In this document: positions 8,397 through 17,928 of the stretch, piece after piece
How positions within the stretch are numbered: the first letter of the stretch is position 1
Layout of the letters: each line of letters opens with the position of its first letter
Assembly: GCF_009932555.1 (NCBI RefSeq)
Contig: NZ_BLJO01000005.1
Coordinates: 271,140-335,139 of the forward strand
Direction of reading: 5' to 3'
DNA length: 64,000 nucleotides
Origin: Steroidobacter agaridevorans
GTDB lineage: Bacteria; Pseudomonadota; Gammaproteobacteria; Steroidobacterales; Steroidobacteraceae
Program-made: the position numbers and the translations under genes
The notes under the pieces: generated by a model
The model's database searches: none
Told to the model about the DNA's origin: nothing
The model's input: only the letters and a program-made list of their open reading frames with translations

Positions 8397-10160
8397 GTGT
8401 CCGGCCTCATCCCCAAACATTTCATCGAAGAGCTGATCTCCCGGGTCGACCTGGTCGAGCTGATCGGCAGCCGTGTGCCGCTGAAAAAGGCCGGCAAGGA
8501 ATATAAGGGCTGTTGCCCGTTCCACGGAGAGAAGACGCCGTCGTTCACCGTGGTGCCGGACAAGAACTTCTACCACTGCTTCGGTTGCGGCGAGCACGGC
8601 AACGCGCTCGGCTTCCTGATGAAGCACGACAACCTCGGCTTCATCGATGCGATCGAGGAGCTGGCCGACCGGGTCGGCGTCGAGGTGCCGCGCGAGCAAA
8701 CTCCGGGCCAACGGCCGCCGCCGTCGGATGTTTTGTTCGCGACGTTGGAGAAAGCCGCGGCTTTCTACAGAAGTGAGTTGATGAATACGGCCCGCGGCAA
8801 GGACTACTTCAAGTCGCGCGGCCTCACCGGCGAAACCGCCGCAACTTTTGCGCTGGGATACGCCCCGGACGCCTGGGATTCGGTACTCAAGCTACTGGGC
8901 GGCAGCGACGCCGAGCGGTCGCGGCTGCTGCAGGTGGGGTTGATCATCGAGCGCGACAACCGCTCCGGCCATTACGACCGGTTTCGTGATCGGGTGATGT
9001 TCCCGATCCGTGATGCGCGGGGTCGCACCATCGGTTTCGGCGGGCGCGTGCTCGATAAAGGCGAGCCCAAGTACATGAACTCGCCGGAAACAGAACTGTT
9101 TCACAAAGGCCGCGAGCTTTATGGCTTATATGAGGCTCGTCAGGCCAGCCGGACCCTGAGCCGGCTGTTGATCGTTGAAGGTTATATGGATGTGGTGCGG
9201 CTCCATCAGGCCGGCATCACTTATGCAGTGGCGACCCTGGGTACGGCAACGACGCCGGAGCATCTGGCACGCGTGTTCCGCATCTGTAACGAAGTGACTT
9301 TCTGTTTCGACGGCGACCGCGCCGGCCGGGCGGCCGCGTGGAAAGCGCTGGAGAACTCGCTGAGCCAGGTGCGCGAGGGACGGCAGATCCGGTTCTTGTT
9401 TCTGCCCGAAGGGCACGATCCGGACACGCTGGTCGGCGAGGAAGGCCGCGAGGCTTTCGAAGCACGTATCAAACAGGCGATGCCGTTGTCTGAATATTTC
9501 ATCAATCATCTGAGCGCGCAGGTCGATACGCACAGCATCGACGGGCGGGCGCGGCTGGGCGAAATGGCACGGCCGTTGCTTGAGCGCATCCCCGCGGGAA
9601 TTTTCCGTGAATTGCTGGCCGAGGAAGTAGCCAAAACCGTCGGCCTGAAACGCGACCGATTGACGTCTATGTTAGGCGAGGGCGGCGAAAAGGCGGCCGC
9701 GCCGGAGCCGGCGCGCCGGCCCATGAAGCCTCAGGTTCAGACGGGTCGGCGCAATCTGGTCCGGCAGGCGATTCATTTGTTGGTGCATTACCCTGAAATT
9801 GCCGACAAGGTGACCTTGAATCCTGTCTTGAGCACGCTCGAAAGGCCGGGAATTCCGCTGTTGATCGAGCTGATCGAGGAACTAGCCCAGCGCCCGTGCG
9901 CTAACACTGGGGCGCTGCTTGAACGCTGGCGGGATCGCCCCGATGTTGAGCACCTGGCGAAATTGGCCGCTCAGGAGTGTCTGGTCGACGCCGCCGGCGC
10001 CGCCACCGACCTGGCCGGCGCGGTCCAGCAGCTGGCCGCCGAGGCGATGGAGGCTCGACAGAAGCTTCTGTTAAGCCGGGCGGGCCAGTTAACCGATGCC
10101 GAAAAGGCTGAATTGCAGGGGCTATTGGCCCGGAAACCTCCGGTTGCTCATGGTGCGTGA
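8397..10160 (+). CDS. dnaG: DNA primase
   Basis: A 587-residue primase that synthesises RNA primers for replication. The N-terminal CHC2 zinc ribbon has C40, H43, C61 and C64. The TOPRIM core includes LLIVEGYMDVV and FDGDRAGRAA. The C-terminal region (after about residue 440) is the DnaB-interacting helical domain. The start codon is GTG at 8397; the sequence MSGLIPKHFIEELI matches the family's start. It is third in the rpsU-yqeY-dnaG-rpoD operon, 90 bp before rpoD. Confidence 0.96.
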   Translation: MSGLIPKHFIEELISRVDLVELIGSRVPLKKAGKEYKGCCPFHGEKTPSFTVVPDKNFYHCFGCGEHGNALGFLMKHDNLGFIDAIEELADRVGVEVPREQTPGQRPPPSDVLFATLEKAAAFYRSELMNTARGKDYFKSRGLTGETAATFALGYAPDAWDSVLKLLGGSDAERSRLLQVGLIIERDNRSGHYDRFRDRVMFPIRDARGRTIGFGGRVLDKGEPKYMNSPETELFHKGRELYGLYEARQASRTLSRLLIVEGYMDVVRLHQAGITYAVATLGTATTPEHLARVFRICNEVTFCFDGDRAGRAAAWKALENSLSQVREGRQIRFLFLPEGHDPDTLVGEEGREAFEARIKQAMPLSEYFINHLSAQVDTHSIDGRARLGEMARPLLERIPAGIFRELLAEEVAKTVGLKRDRLTSMLGEGGEKAAAPEPARRPMKPQVQTGRRNLVRQAIHLLVHYPEIADKVTLNPVLSTLERPGIPLLIELIEELAQRPCANTGALLERWRDRPDVEHLAKLAAQECLVDAAGAATDLAGAVQQLAAEAMEARQKLLLSRAGQLTDAEKAELQGLLARKPPVAHGA

Positions 10161-10250
10161 ACGCGAACCTAGCGCCCGGAAAACGATCAAAGTACACTGC
10201 GCGGTCTTTTTAAGCCCGCCCACCCCCGGACAGCACGTGAGGGCCACGAC

Positions 10251-12140
10251 TTGAGCAAAACCTTGGCAGCAAAGAAGGAACCGGCGCAGATCGCCGATGA
10301 GCGTCAATCGCAATTGAAGCTGCTGATTGCCCGTGGCAAGGAGCAGGGCTACCTGACGTACGTCGAGGTCAATGACCATCTGCCCAGCGAAATCGTCGAT
10401 CCGGAGCAGATCGAAGATATCGTCAACATGATTAACGACATGGGCATTACGGTGTACGAGAAGGCGCCGGAATCCGAAGCCCTGTTGTTGGCCGAGCCCG
10501 TGGTCGCCGACGAGGAAGCCGCAGAAGAAGCCGCCGCCGCGCTCGCCACTGTGGACGCCGAATTCGGCCGCACGACCGACCCGGTCCGCATGTACATGCG
10601 CGAGATGGGCACCGTCGAGCTGCTGACCCGCGAAGGCGAAATCCGTATCGCCAAGCGCATCGAGGAAGGCCTCGACACGGTTCGTGGCGCGCTGTCCAGC
10701 TATCCCCTCACCTATAACTTCATGCTCAACCAGTACGAGCAGGTGAAGGCCGGTCAGGGCCGCCTGGTCGACATCATCACGGGCTTCATCGATCCGAACG
10801 CGCCGGACGAAATCGCCGCGCCGGTCAATCCGAAGCTGGCCGCGGCCGCCGCGCCGGCCGAAGAGGAGAACGAGGACGAGGAGAGCGAGGGCGGCAGCGA
10901 GGACGAGGAAACGCTCGAGACCGGCCCGGATCCGGAAGAGGCCGCTCGCCGCTTCGTGTCCATTGCCAAGGGCCACCAGCAGGTCCTCAAGGCCATGGCC
11001 GAAGACAAGACCGGCAAGGACCCGAAGTCGGTCAAGCTGCGCAAGAAAGTCGCCAGCGAGTTCATGGAACTGAAGCTGTCGCCGAAGATGTTCGACGCGC
11101 TGATCGTGCAGCTGCGCGACAACGTCGCCGAGATCCGCAATCTCGAGAAGCAGATCATGATCCTGTGCGTGCGCGACGCCGGCATGCCGCGCAAGGACTT
11201 CATCTCGACCTTCCCGAAGAACGAGACCAACACCAAGTGGCTCGACAAGCACATCCGCGCCAAGCGCAAGCATTCGGCCGCGCTCGCGCGTCTGCGTGAA
11301 GAGATCGAGAAGCAGCAGAAGAAGCTGATGTCGCTCGAGGAGCGCGTGCACCTGACGATCGCGGAAGTGAAGGAGATCAACCGCGAAGTGGCCGTGGGCG
11401 AAGCCAAGGCCCGCCGCGCCAAGAAGGAGATGGTGGAAGCCAACCTCCGTCTGGTGATCTCGATCGCGAAGAAGTACACGAACCGTGGCCTGCAGTTCCT
11501 GGATCTCATCCAGGAAGGCAACATCGGCCTGATGAAGGCGGTCGACAAGTTCGAATACCGCCGCGGTTACAAGTTCTCGACCTATGCGACGTGGTGGATC
11601 CGCCAGGCGATCACCCGTTCGATCGCCGACCAGGCGCGCACCATCCGTATCCCGGTGCACATGATCGAGACCATCAACAAGCTGAACCGCATTTCGCGGC
11701 AGATGCTGCAGGAGATGGGTCGCGAGCCGACGCCGGAAGAGCTGGCGGTGCGCATGGAAATGCCGGAGGACAAAGTCCGCCGCGTGCTCAAGATCGCCAA
11801 AGAGCCGATCTCGATGGAAACGCCGATCGGCGACGACGAGGATTCGCACTTGGGCGATTTCATCGAAGACACTTCGGTGGACTCGCCGATCGATTCCGCG
11901 ACGATGGAAAGCCTGCGCGAAACTACGCACTCCGTGCTGGCTGGCCTGACCCCGCGCGAAGCGAAGGTTCTGCGGATGCGCTTCGGTATCGACATGAATA
12001 CCGACCACACGCTGGAAGAAGTGGGCAAGCAGTTCGACGTGACGCGCGAGCGCATCCGTCAGATCGAAGCGAAGGCGCTGCGCAAGCTGCGTCATCCGAG
12101 CCGCAGCGAGCAGCTGCGCAGCTTCCTGATGGATGACTGA
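10251..12140 (+). CDS. rpoD: RNA polymerase primary sigma factor (sigma70)
   Basis: A 629-residue housekeeping sigma factor. It contains region 1.1 ([17 protein letters not shown]), region 1.2 ([11 protein letters not shown]), an acidic non-conserved insert (about residues 200-225), region 2 ([17 protein letters not shown]), region 3 ([14 protein letters not shown]) and region 4 ([20 protein letters not shown]). The start is TTG at 10251, with a TGAGGG Shine-Dalgarno about 8 bases upstream and an in-frame stop ahead of it. It ends the operon and is followed within 31 bp by a perfect intrinsic terminator. Confidence 0.97.
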   Translation: MSKTLAAKKEPAQIADERQSQLKLLIARGKEQGYLTYVEVNDHLPSEIVDPEQIEDIVNMINDMGITVYEKAPESEALLLAEPVVADEEAAEEAAAALATVDAEFGRTTDPVRMYMREMGTVELLTREGEIRIAKRIEEGLDTVRGALSSYPLTYNFMLNQYEQVKAGQGRLVDIITGFIDPNAPDEIAAPVNPKLAAAAAPAEEENEDEESEGGSEDEETLETGPDPEEAARRFVSIAKGHQQVLKAMAEDKTGKDPKSVKLRKKVASEFMELKLSPKMFDALIVQLRDNVAEIRNLEKQIMILCVRDAGMPRKDFISTFPKNETNTKWLDKHIRAKRKHSAALARLREEIEKQQKKLMSLEERVHLTIAEVKEINREVAVGEAKARRAKKEMVEANLRLVISIAKKYTNRGLQFLDLIQEGNIGLMKAVDKFEYRRGYKFSTYATWWIRQAITRSIADQARTIRIPVHMIETINKLNRISRQMLQEMGREPTPEELAVRMEMPEDKVRRVLKIAKEPISMETPIGDDEDSHLGDFIEDTSVDSPIDSATMESLRETTHSVLAGLTPREAKVLRMRFGIDMNTDHTLEEVGKQFDVTRERIRQIEAKALRKLRHPSRSEQLRSFLMDD

Positions 12141-12170
12141 CCGTCACCGCCGCTACAACAAAGCAAGACA

Positions 12171-12200
12171 TTCAGCCCCCTCACGGGGGCTGAACTTTTT
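12171..12200 (+). terminator. rho-independent terminator after rpoD
   Basis: A perfect 10-bp stem, TTCAGCCCCC (12171-12180) with GGGGGCTGAA (12185-12194), closes a TCAC tetraloop and is followed by CTTTTT. It ends the rpsU-yqeY-dnaG-rpoD transcript. Confidence 0.92.
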
Positions 12201-12293
12201 CAGGGCCTGGCATTCCAAAATATCGACGCTCGGGAACCGACCACCTCGTCCGGTCGTTTTTTCGACAAGACGAAAATGTTGGAGGCTGCACAA

Positions 12294-12368
12294 ATGGGCC
12301 TGTTGTTTTATCTGACTCTGTTCATCGTGATGTGCGTGTTCGGCTGGTCCGCTCGCGGCGCAGGTTGA
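12294..12368 (+). CDS. candidate 24-residue membrane peptide downstream of rpoD
   Basis: An ATG at 12294 preceded by GGAGG (12281-12285, 8-base spacing) opens a 24-codon frame ending in TGA at 12366-12368. The product begins MGLLFYLTLFIVMCVFGW and is one hydrophobic helix with a short basic tail (SARGAG). It has the look of a small single-pass membrane protein. It lies between the rpoD terminator and the convergent ycaQ-type gene; no promoter was clearly identified. Short length makes chance possible, but the ribosome binding site is the best in this interval. Confidence 0.4.
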   Translation: MGLLFYLTLFIVMCVFGWSARGAG

Positions 12369-12386
12369 ACTTACATTCACATCCGT

Positions 12387-13619
12387 TCAGCGCGCTTTCA
12401 GTTTCTTCAGCGCGCGCATGAGCTCACCCTTGCGACTCGTGACGGCGTAATTTTCCAGGCCGAGCCAGCTCGCCAGCTCAACCAACTGTTTCGCCAGCGG
12501 CTCGGCGACGCGCGCCGGCACGACACCCGGCTCGACGCTTCCGCCCTTGACCTGTAGCACGCCGCTCTGGCGCTCCGATTTCAGATCGACACGCCCGACG
12601 ACGCGCTCGCCCAGCAACAGCGGCAGCACGTAGTAACCATGCACTCGCTTGTGCAGGGGCGTGTAAATCTCCAGCCGGAAGTGAAAGTCGAACAGACGTT
12701 CGGTGCGCTGACGTTCCCAAATCAACGAGTCGAATGGCGATAGCAGCGCGGCCACATCAGCAATCTTGGAAGCGCGAGGAATCTTCGCTTCGTGGTGTAA
12801 GTATCCCTGCTGCTTCCAGCCTTCCACGCTGACGGGCACGAGCCTGCCCTCTTCCACAAGCTCCGCGAGCCGCATCGCCGCCTCTTTCGTCGGAAGCCGA
12901 AAGTAATCGCGCAGGTCGCGCGCCGTCGCCACACCCATGGCTCGGGCGCCAATCATCATCAGCTCGCGCTGTGCGCTCTCTCGTGCGGGCACAGGCGCGT
13001 TTCGTACCGACTCGGGTAACACGCGCTCCGGCAAGTCATACAGTCGTTCGAAATTCCGCCGACGCGCCGTGGTCACGTCACCGATCCAGAACAGCCACTC
13101 CAGGATTTCCTTGCCCTGACTCCAGCCCCACCAGCTGCCCTTGGATTTGCCGGCGTCCGTCAGCTCACTCGCGCCCAGCGGGCCGCGCTCGCGGATTTGA
13201 TCGATCGCGCCTTTCACCAGATCTTGATGACTGGTCGCATATCGCTTGAGGCGGCCCCAGGTGCCGACGCCTTTGCGCGCGTCGTCCATGCGCCAGCGGA
13301 ACAATGGATACGATTCAATGGGAAGCAGCGAGGCTTCGTGGCCCCAATATTCGAACAGCAACCGCTCGTCGTAGGCCGCGCGTTCGAGCAGCGCGCTCTT
13401 GTAATCGCCCCGCCGCGAAAACACCGGCAGGTAGTGCGAGCGACACAGCACGTTGACGGAATCCATCTGCACGACGCCCAAGCGTCGCACGATGTCTGCG
13501 AGTGCCTTCCCGCTTCTCGGCGCGGCTCCTGCCGAGAGGAACTGCTGTGCCTCTAACGCTACCCGTCGCGCTTCGCCGATCGAAAGTGAATCCTTCGCCG
13601 CGCCCATGAAGCCACGCAT
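12387..13619 (-). CDS. YcaQ/AlkZ-family DNA glycosylase (HTH_42)
   Basis: A 410-residue winged-helix protein of PF06224. The family unhooks interstrand crosslinks and alkylated purines. The catalytic Q-x-D of the YcaQ branch is visible as VVQMDSVNVL (Q51, D53 from the chosen start). It is followed by HYLPVFSRRGDYK and EYWGHEASLLP, and late by the RVHGYYVLPLLLGERVVGRVDLK block. The start is taken at ATG 13619; an upstream TTG and an internal ATG at 13607 are alternatives. It is convergent with the rpoD side. SOS or damage regulation is not visible. Confidence 0.85.
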   Translation of the reverse strand: MRGFMGAAKDSLSIGEARRVALEAQQFLSAGAAPRSGKALADIVRRLGVVQMDSVNVLCRSHYLPVFSRRGDYKSALLERAAYDERLLFEYWGHEASLLPIESYPLFRWRMDDARKGVGTWGRLKRYATSHQDLVKGAIDQIRERGPLGASELTDAGKSKGSWWGWSQGKEILEWLFWIGDVTTARRRNFERLYDLPERVLPESVRNAPVPARESAQRELMMIGARAMGVATARDLRDYFRLPTKEAAMRLAELVEEGRLVPVSVEGWKQQGYLHHEAKIPRASKIADVAALLSPFDSLIWERQRTERLFDFHFRLEIYTPLHKRVHGYYVLPLLLGERVVGRVDLKSERQSGVLQVKGGSVEPGVVPARVAEPLAKQLVELASWLGLENYAVTSRKGELMRALKKLKAR

Positions 13620-13690
13620 CCCCAACAAACAGGAAGCGCGCAGTGTAGCCGCAAACCCTGACTATCCCCGCCGCTTTTGGGCGCAGCGGC

Positions 13691-14794
13691 TCACATGGCG
13701 TGCGTCGTAGCAGTCATGCTCATGCTGGCAGGCCGAGGTTGTTTGAAACGCCACCACGCCTGCGCGGCCTGGTAATGATCCAGGCGCTCAGCCTCGCCAA
13801 TGCGCGGCATGGTGAGACGAATACCGTGTTGCGACGACAGCGTCAGCATCTTTTCCATGGGCTCATCCCAGGAATGGAACGCCAGATCGAACGTCGCGTT
13901 GTGGATCGGCAGCAACCAGTCGCCCCGCAAATCCCGATGCGCTTGCATGACCTGTTCGGGAAGCATGTGCACTCCTTCCCATTGCTTGTCATAGGCGCCG
14001 GCCTCCAGCAACGTCAGATCGAACGGCCCATGGCGCCGGCCGATCTCCGCGAAGCCGTCGAAATAACCCGTATCGCCGCTGAAGAAAATGCGATGCGTGC
14101 CGGTGTAGATCGCCCACGACGCCCACAACGTCGGGTTCTTCGCAAAGAAGCTGCGGCCGGAGAAATGCTGGGCCGGCGTGGCAGTGAATTGCAGGCCTTC
14201 CAGTTCGACGGTCTGCCACCAATCGAGCTGCTGGATCTTGCTGGCGGGAACGCCCCACCGGATCAGATGATCGCCCACGCCCAAGGGCGTAAGAAACATG
14301 CGGGTCTTCGCGGCGAGCTTCACGACCGTGTCGCGATCGAGATGATCGAAGTGATCGTGCGACAGCACCACGCCGGCCAGCGGCGGCAAGTCCTCGAGCG
14401 CGATCGGCGTCGGGATGAAACGCTTCGGCCCGGCCCATTGCACCGGCGAGGCGCGCTCGGAGAACACCGGATCGGTGATCCAGAACCTGCCATTCAATTT
14501 CATCAGCACGGTCGAATGGCCGAGCCGCCAGATCGATCCGTCGGCGGCCTGCTGCAATTGATCCGGCGCCAGCGGCGTCACGGACAATGCTTCGGGCGGC
14601 ACCGTCCGGCTCGTATCCTTGAACATGAACTGCCACCACAATTTCAGCAACTGCCACCCGCCCGGCTGCTTGGGCGGCGCGACGTTGTGAAATCGACCGT
14701 CGCGAAACTGAGCCGATGAAAAGGCAGGCCGATCGCCGTAGGCTGCGCTCATAGCGACAACTCCCAATAACAACACCCAATGGGTCAGGCGCAT
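13691..14794 (-). CDS. MBL-fold metallo-hydrolase, exported (NAPE-PLD/RomA-like)
   Basis: A 367-residue protein with an N-terminal signal peptide (LTHWVLLLGVVAMSAAYG). The metallo-beta-lactamase motif HxHxDH is LSHDHFDHLD near residue 130; HFSGRSF, FFSGDTGYFDGF and the late PIHNATFDLAFHSWDEP complete the metal-ligand set of PF12706. The closest described relatives are N-acyl-phosphatidylethanolamine phospholipase D-type and RomA-type enzymes, so a lipid or ester substrate is plausible but not shown. It lies 84 bp downstream of the SLC13 permease gene on the same strand. Confidence 0.8.
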   Translation of the reverse strand: MRLTHWVLLLGVVAMSAAYGDRPAFSSAQFRDGRFHNVAPPKQPGGWQLLKLWWQFMFKDTSRTVPPEALSVTPLAPDQLQQAADGSIWRLGHSTVLMKLNGRFWITDPVFSERASPVQWAGPKRFIPTPIALEDLPPLAGVVLSHDHFDHLDRDTVVKLAAKTRMFLTPLGVGDHLIRWGVPASKIQQLDWWQTVELEGLQFTATPAQHFSGRSFFAKNPTLWASWAIYTGTHRIFFSGDTGYFDGFAEIGRRHGPFDLTLLEAGAYDKQWEGVHMLPEQVMQAHRDLRGDWLLPIHNATFDLAFHSWDEPMEKMLTLSSQHGIRLTMPRIGEAERLDHYQAAQAWWRFKQPRPASMSMTATTHAM

Positions 14795-14878
14795 GGGCAG
14801 TATCTTGCCCTGGGAGACTTAGCCAGGAGTTAGGCGAAGCTGGCGGGTTCTTGCCTATTCCCGCACATCCCGCCTGGA

Positions 14879-16720
14879 TCAACCCAACGGATAGAACTGT
14901 GGCAGCACCCAAGTCAGCGCCAGCCACATGATCAACGTCAGCGGCACACCGACGCGCAGGAAATCGCCGAACGAATAGCCACCTGCGCTATAGACGAGCA
15001 AATTGCAGTTGTCGGCCATCGGCGTCGCGTATCCCATGTTCACGCCGAACATCACCGCCAGCACGAATGGCTCCGGCGCCAGCCCCAACTGCCTCGCCAG
15101 CTCGATAGCAATGGGTGTTCCGATCACCGCGGCAGCACTGTTGGAAATCACACTGCTCATCATCGCCATGAACAGCATCGTCGCGCTCAGCACGGCCAAC
15201 GGCGGCAGCGACTTCGCCACTGCGGCAGCCACTTGCGCGATGAACGCAGCGCCGCCCGTCGTCACCAATGCAAGGCTCAACGCGAGGCTCGCCACCGTCA
15301 GCAGGATCATCGACGAGTCGAGCGCCCGCGTCGCGTGACGCCACTTCAAACACCCCGTCGTGACCATCACCAACACGCCGCAAATCGCGGCGATGGCGAC
15401 CGGCGCGATTCGCAACGACGCGATCAAGACGATGCCGGCCATGATGCCCAACGCCAGCGGCGCCTTGGCCGTCAGCGGCACATTGCTGGTCGCATCCAGC
15501 ACCAGCATTTCGCTGCGCTTCTTGAGCGCCTCGATCTGCTCCGCCGGCCCCTGCACCAGCAACACGTCGCCGACGCCCAGCCGCACGTCCCGTAGCATCG
15601 TGTGACTCAACGCCTCTTCCTCACCGGGCCGATGAACCGCGAGGGGAATCAGCTGGTAGTGCCAATCGAAGTTGGCCTGCGCCAACGTGCGATCTCGCAG
15701 CGGCGACGCGGGTGTCAGCACCAACTCGGCCGTCTGCTGGTTGGGCGCAGTCAGCGGATGCTCCGCGTCGACGCGTACGTCGCCGGAAAACAGCGTCGCG
15801 CCGAGCACCCGCGAATACTCCATCAACTGTTCCGACGTATCCCGCACAGCAAGCTGATCGCCAGCTCTCAGGATTACGTCCGGCAGCGGCGAAATCACCA
15901 AATCCTGCGAGCGCCGCACCGACACGACGGACATCTCGCCCTGCGTGAGCTTCTTCGCATCGGCCAACGTCTTGCCCGCGACCGGACTGCTGTCCGAGAT
16001 ATGCAGCTGAGCATCGAAAATACGCGGCGAGGCATTCACGAACGACGGATGCGGGTGCTTGTCCGGCAGCAGTCTCGGCGCGATCAGCCACAAGAACAGC
16101 AGGCCTGGGATCGCCGCCAGCGCCGCCGGCGCAATGAAGTCGAACATGTGGAAGCGCTCGACTCCCAGGCTCGCCGCGCTGCCGATCACCAGCAGGTTCA
16201 GCGACGTGCCGATCGGCGTGCCCATGCCGCCGATCTGCGAGGCGAAGGTCATGGGCATGAGCAGTTTCGACGGCGACATGCTCGAGCGCACCGCCACCGC
16301 CGTGAGGATGGGGATCATCAACACCACCTGCGGGGTGTTGTTCATGAATGCGCTGATGACGGCCGTCACGATGATCACGACCCCCATCGCCAGCAGCGGA
16401 CTGATCTGCCACACCCGGTGCACGACCCGCCCGATCGGCGCGAGCGCCCCGGTGGAGACCAGCCCCTGGCTCGCCATCACCAGGGCGCAGATCGCGATCA
16501 AGGCCTCGTTGCCGAAACCTGCGAAGAAGCGGATGGGATCGAGCTCGCTGCCGTCCGTCCCCCGATAGGGGAACAAGCTGAACCCGATGGCCAGCACCGC
16601 CACGACCAGCAGGCTGGACGTCTCGATGGGAATGAAGTCGCGCGAGAAGAGATAAAGCGCGCCGAGGGTCAGCAGCATGACCGCGATCGCGTGCGGGTCG
16701 GGCATGGGGATCGGGGTCAT
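14879..16720 (-). CDS. SLC13-family permease with two TrkA-C domains
   Basis: A 613-residue integral membrane protein of the ArsB/NhaD (IT) superfamily. The N-terminal half has AFMNNTPQVV at about residues 124-132; the C-terminal half has the matching SNSAAAVIGTPIA re-entrant motif. Between them two RCK_C/TrkA-C ligand-binding domains occupy roughly residues 215-400. Relatives transport dicarboxylates, sulfate or other anions with sodium; the substrate cannot be assigned. ATG at 16720 is chosen over an upstream TTG at 16729. Confidence 0.8.
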   Translation of the reverse strand: MTPIPMPDPHAIAVMLLTLGALYLFSRDFIPIETSSLLVVAVLAIGFSLFPYRGTDGSELDPIRFFAGFGNEALIAICALVMASQGLVSTGALAPIGRVVHRVWQISPLLAMGVVIIVTAVISAFMNNTPQVVLMIPILTAVAVRSSMSPSKLLMPMTFASQIGGMGTPIGTSLNLLVIGSAASLGVERFHMFDFIAPAALAAIPGLLFLWLIAPRLLPDKHPHPSFVNASPRIFDAQLHISDSSPVAGKTLADAKKLTQGEMSVVSVRRSQDLVISPLPDVILRAGDQLAVRDTSEQLMEYSRVLGATLFSGDVRVDAEHPLTAPNQQTAELVLTPASPLRDRTLAQANFDWHYQLIPLAVHRPGEEEALSHTMLRDVRLGVGDVLLVQGPAEQIEALKKRSEMLVLDATSNVPLTAKAPLALGIMAGIVLIASLRIAPVAIAAICGVLVMVTTGCLKWRHATRALDSSMILLTVASLALSLALVTTGGAAFIAQVAAAVAKSLPPLAVLSATMLFMAMMSSVISNSAAAVIGTPIAIELARQLGLAPEPFVLAVMFGVNMGYATPMADNCNLLVYSAGGYSFGDFLRVGVPLTLIMWLALTWVLPQFYPLG

Positions 16721-16930
16721 CGCCGTCAAATGAACGACTTTACATTATGGTTCCCTGGAGGTCACACGTGCCGTCCGGGCGGTTAGAATGCGCCGCGCTG
16801 CCCGACCGGATTACGGTAAGTCGCACCATTTCATAATGCTTGCGACTCGCGTGTGTGAACTGCGTTGCAGGCTTCAGCCACGCGCCTCTGGCAGCATCCA
16901 TGGGTCGAAGTCGAATGAGGGCCGAGCTCA

Positions 16931-17209
16931 ATGAATCCCATCGCGGAGATCTCCATCGATCTCACGGCCCAGGAATTGACCGATCCCTCGAGCGTTGGCC
17001 CCCTCGCCCCCAATGAAATCGAAGTGGACGACATCTGCGAATTCGACCCGCTGTTGAAGCCGCTGCCGGCGGCGAACAACGATGGCGCCGTGCTGTCCCC
17101 CGCCGATCCCATCCCGGACCTGGCGCTGGACGACGACACCATCGAAGTCGAAATCGAGCTGAGCGTCGAGCAGATGGACGCCATGCTCTCCGGCTTGCCG
17201 GTTCGCTAG
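16931..17209 (+). CDS. hypothetical acidic 92-residue protein
   Basis: A short, strongly acidic protein (about a fifth of residues are D or E, with almost no basic residues) with no signal peptide, membrane segment or cysteine pair. The C-terminal IELSVEQMDAMLSGLPVR looks helical. The ATG at 16931 has ATGAGG 10 bases upstream. It ends one base before the convergent DUF4136 gene's stop. A TAGAAT (16784-16789) lies far upstream as a possible -10. The family is not recognised; the composition suggests an unstructured partner-binding protein. Confidence 0.5.
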   Translation: MNPIAEISIDLTAQELTDPSSVGPLAPNEIEVDDICEFDPLLKPLPAANNDGAVLSPADPIPDLALDDDTIEVEIELSVEQMDAMLSGLPVR

Positions 17210-17800
17210 CTACATATTCGGCTTGCCGGGGTACTGCCGCATCAGCTCGGTCACGACCGCGTTGATGGCGACCTTCGGGTTCTGCAGCTCGTCCTCGTTC
17301 ACGCGACCTTCGGCCACGCCTTCCCACACCAGCTGCTTCTTCTCGGCATCGACGATGTCGAGATTCAGCGTGCCGACTTTGTACGTGACGGTGCGGTCTT
17401 CGTCATACATCGGCCAGGCGTTGTACAGGCCGTAGCGATAGCCGTAATAGCCATAGCCCACCGACGCACGCGCATCCGGACGGATCTCGGTGCGCTCGCG
17501 AGTATTCATGTAGAAGTTCACCAGCAGGTCCGGATGCTCCTCGCTGTACTTGTAGCCGCGAGCTTCCATCTGCGCCGACATCGCGCTCTTCAGATAGCTC
17601 GTGACCAGCGTCGAATAACCGCCGCGATCGGTGCCGGTTTCCTTCGGGAATCCGTAAGTGCGATACACGGAAAAGTCCGCCGATCGATCGTAGTCGATGC
17701 GGGTCTTGGGGCCGCTGGTGGTGGCGCAGCCGGCCGCGAATAGAGCCGCGGTCAGCGCGAACGCCGCCGCGACCCGTGAAAAATATGGCTTGAACGACAT
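17210..17800 (-). CDS. DUF4136 lipoprotein
   Basis: A 196-residue protein with a lipobox (LFAAGCATT near residue 24), so probably outer-membrane anchored. It carries the DUF4136 features: DYDRSADFSVYRTYGF after the lipid site, SYLKSAMSAQMEARGY, and LNLDIVDAEKKQLVWEGVA near the C-terminus. It has a glycine/tyrosine-rich insert (YGYYGYRYGLY). Function is unknown. The ATG at 17800 is chosen because the signal peptide starts at MSFKPYFSR, with GGACTCC upstream; an in-frame ATG at 17821 is less likely. Confidence 0.82.
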   Translation of the reverse strand: MSFKPYFSRVAAAFALTAALFAAGCATTSGPKTRIDYDRSADFSVYRTYGFPKETGTDRGGYSTLVTSYLKSAMSAQMEARGYKYSEEHPDLLVNFYMNTRERTEIRPDARASVGYGYYGYRYGLYNAWPMYDEDRTVTYKVGTLNLDIVDAEKKQLVWEGVAEGRVNEDELQNPKVAINAVVTELMRQYPGKPNM

Positions 17801-17928
17801 GATGGAGTCCCTCGTACGCATCAGCTTACTGTTTAGGCGAATCGTCCGGGCCTCAAGTTCCGAAGCGACGCGTTACCAAATGTTCATCCTCGGCGCCTAT
17901 ATGGCGGCTGAACCGGTGCTCACAAGCC

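Noticed and set aside
10122-12095. Long minus-strand open frame opposite rpoD
   Set aside because: Antisense to an unmistakable sigma70 gene in high-G+C DNA; its histidine/arginine/leucine-rich translation has no recognisable motif.
12238-12262. A second terminator after rpoD (CGACC/GGTCG then TTTTTT)
   Set aside because: The stem is only 5 bp with a 9-base loop; the perfect terminator at 12171-12200 already serves.
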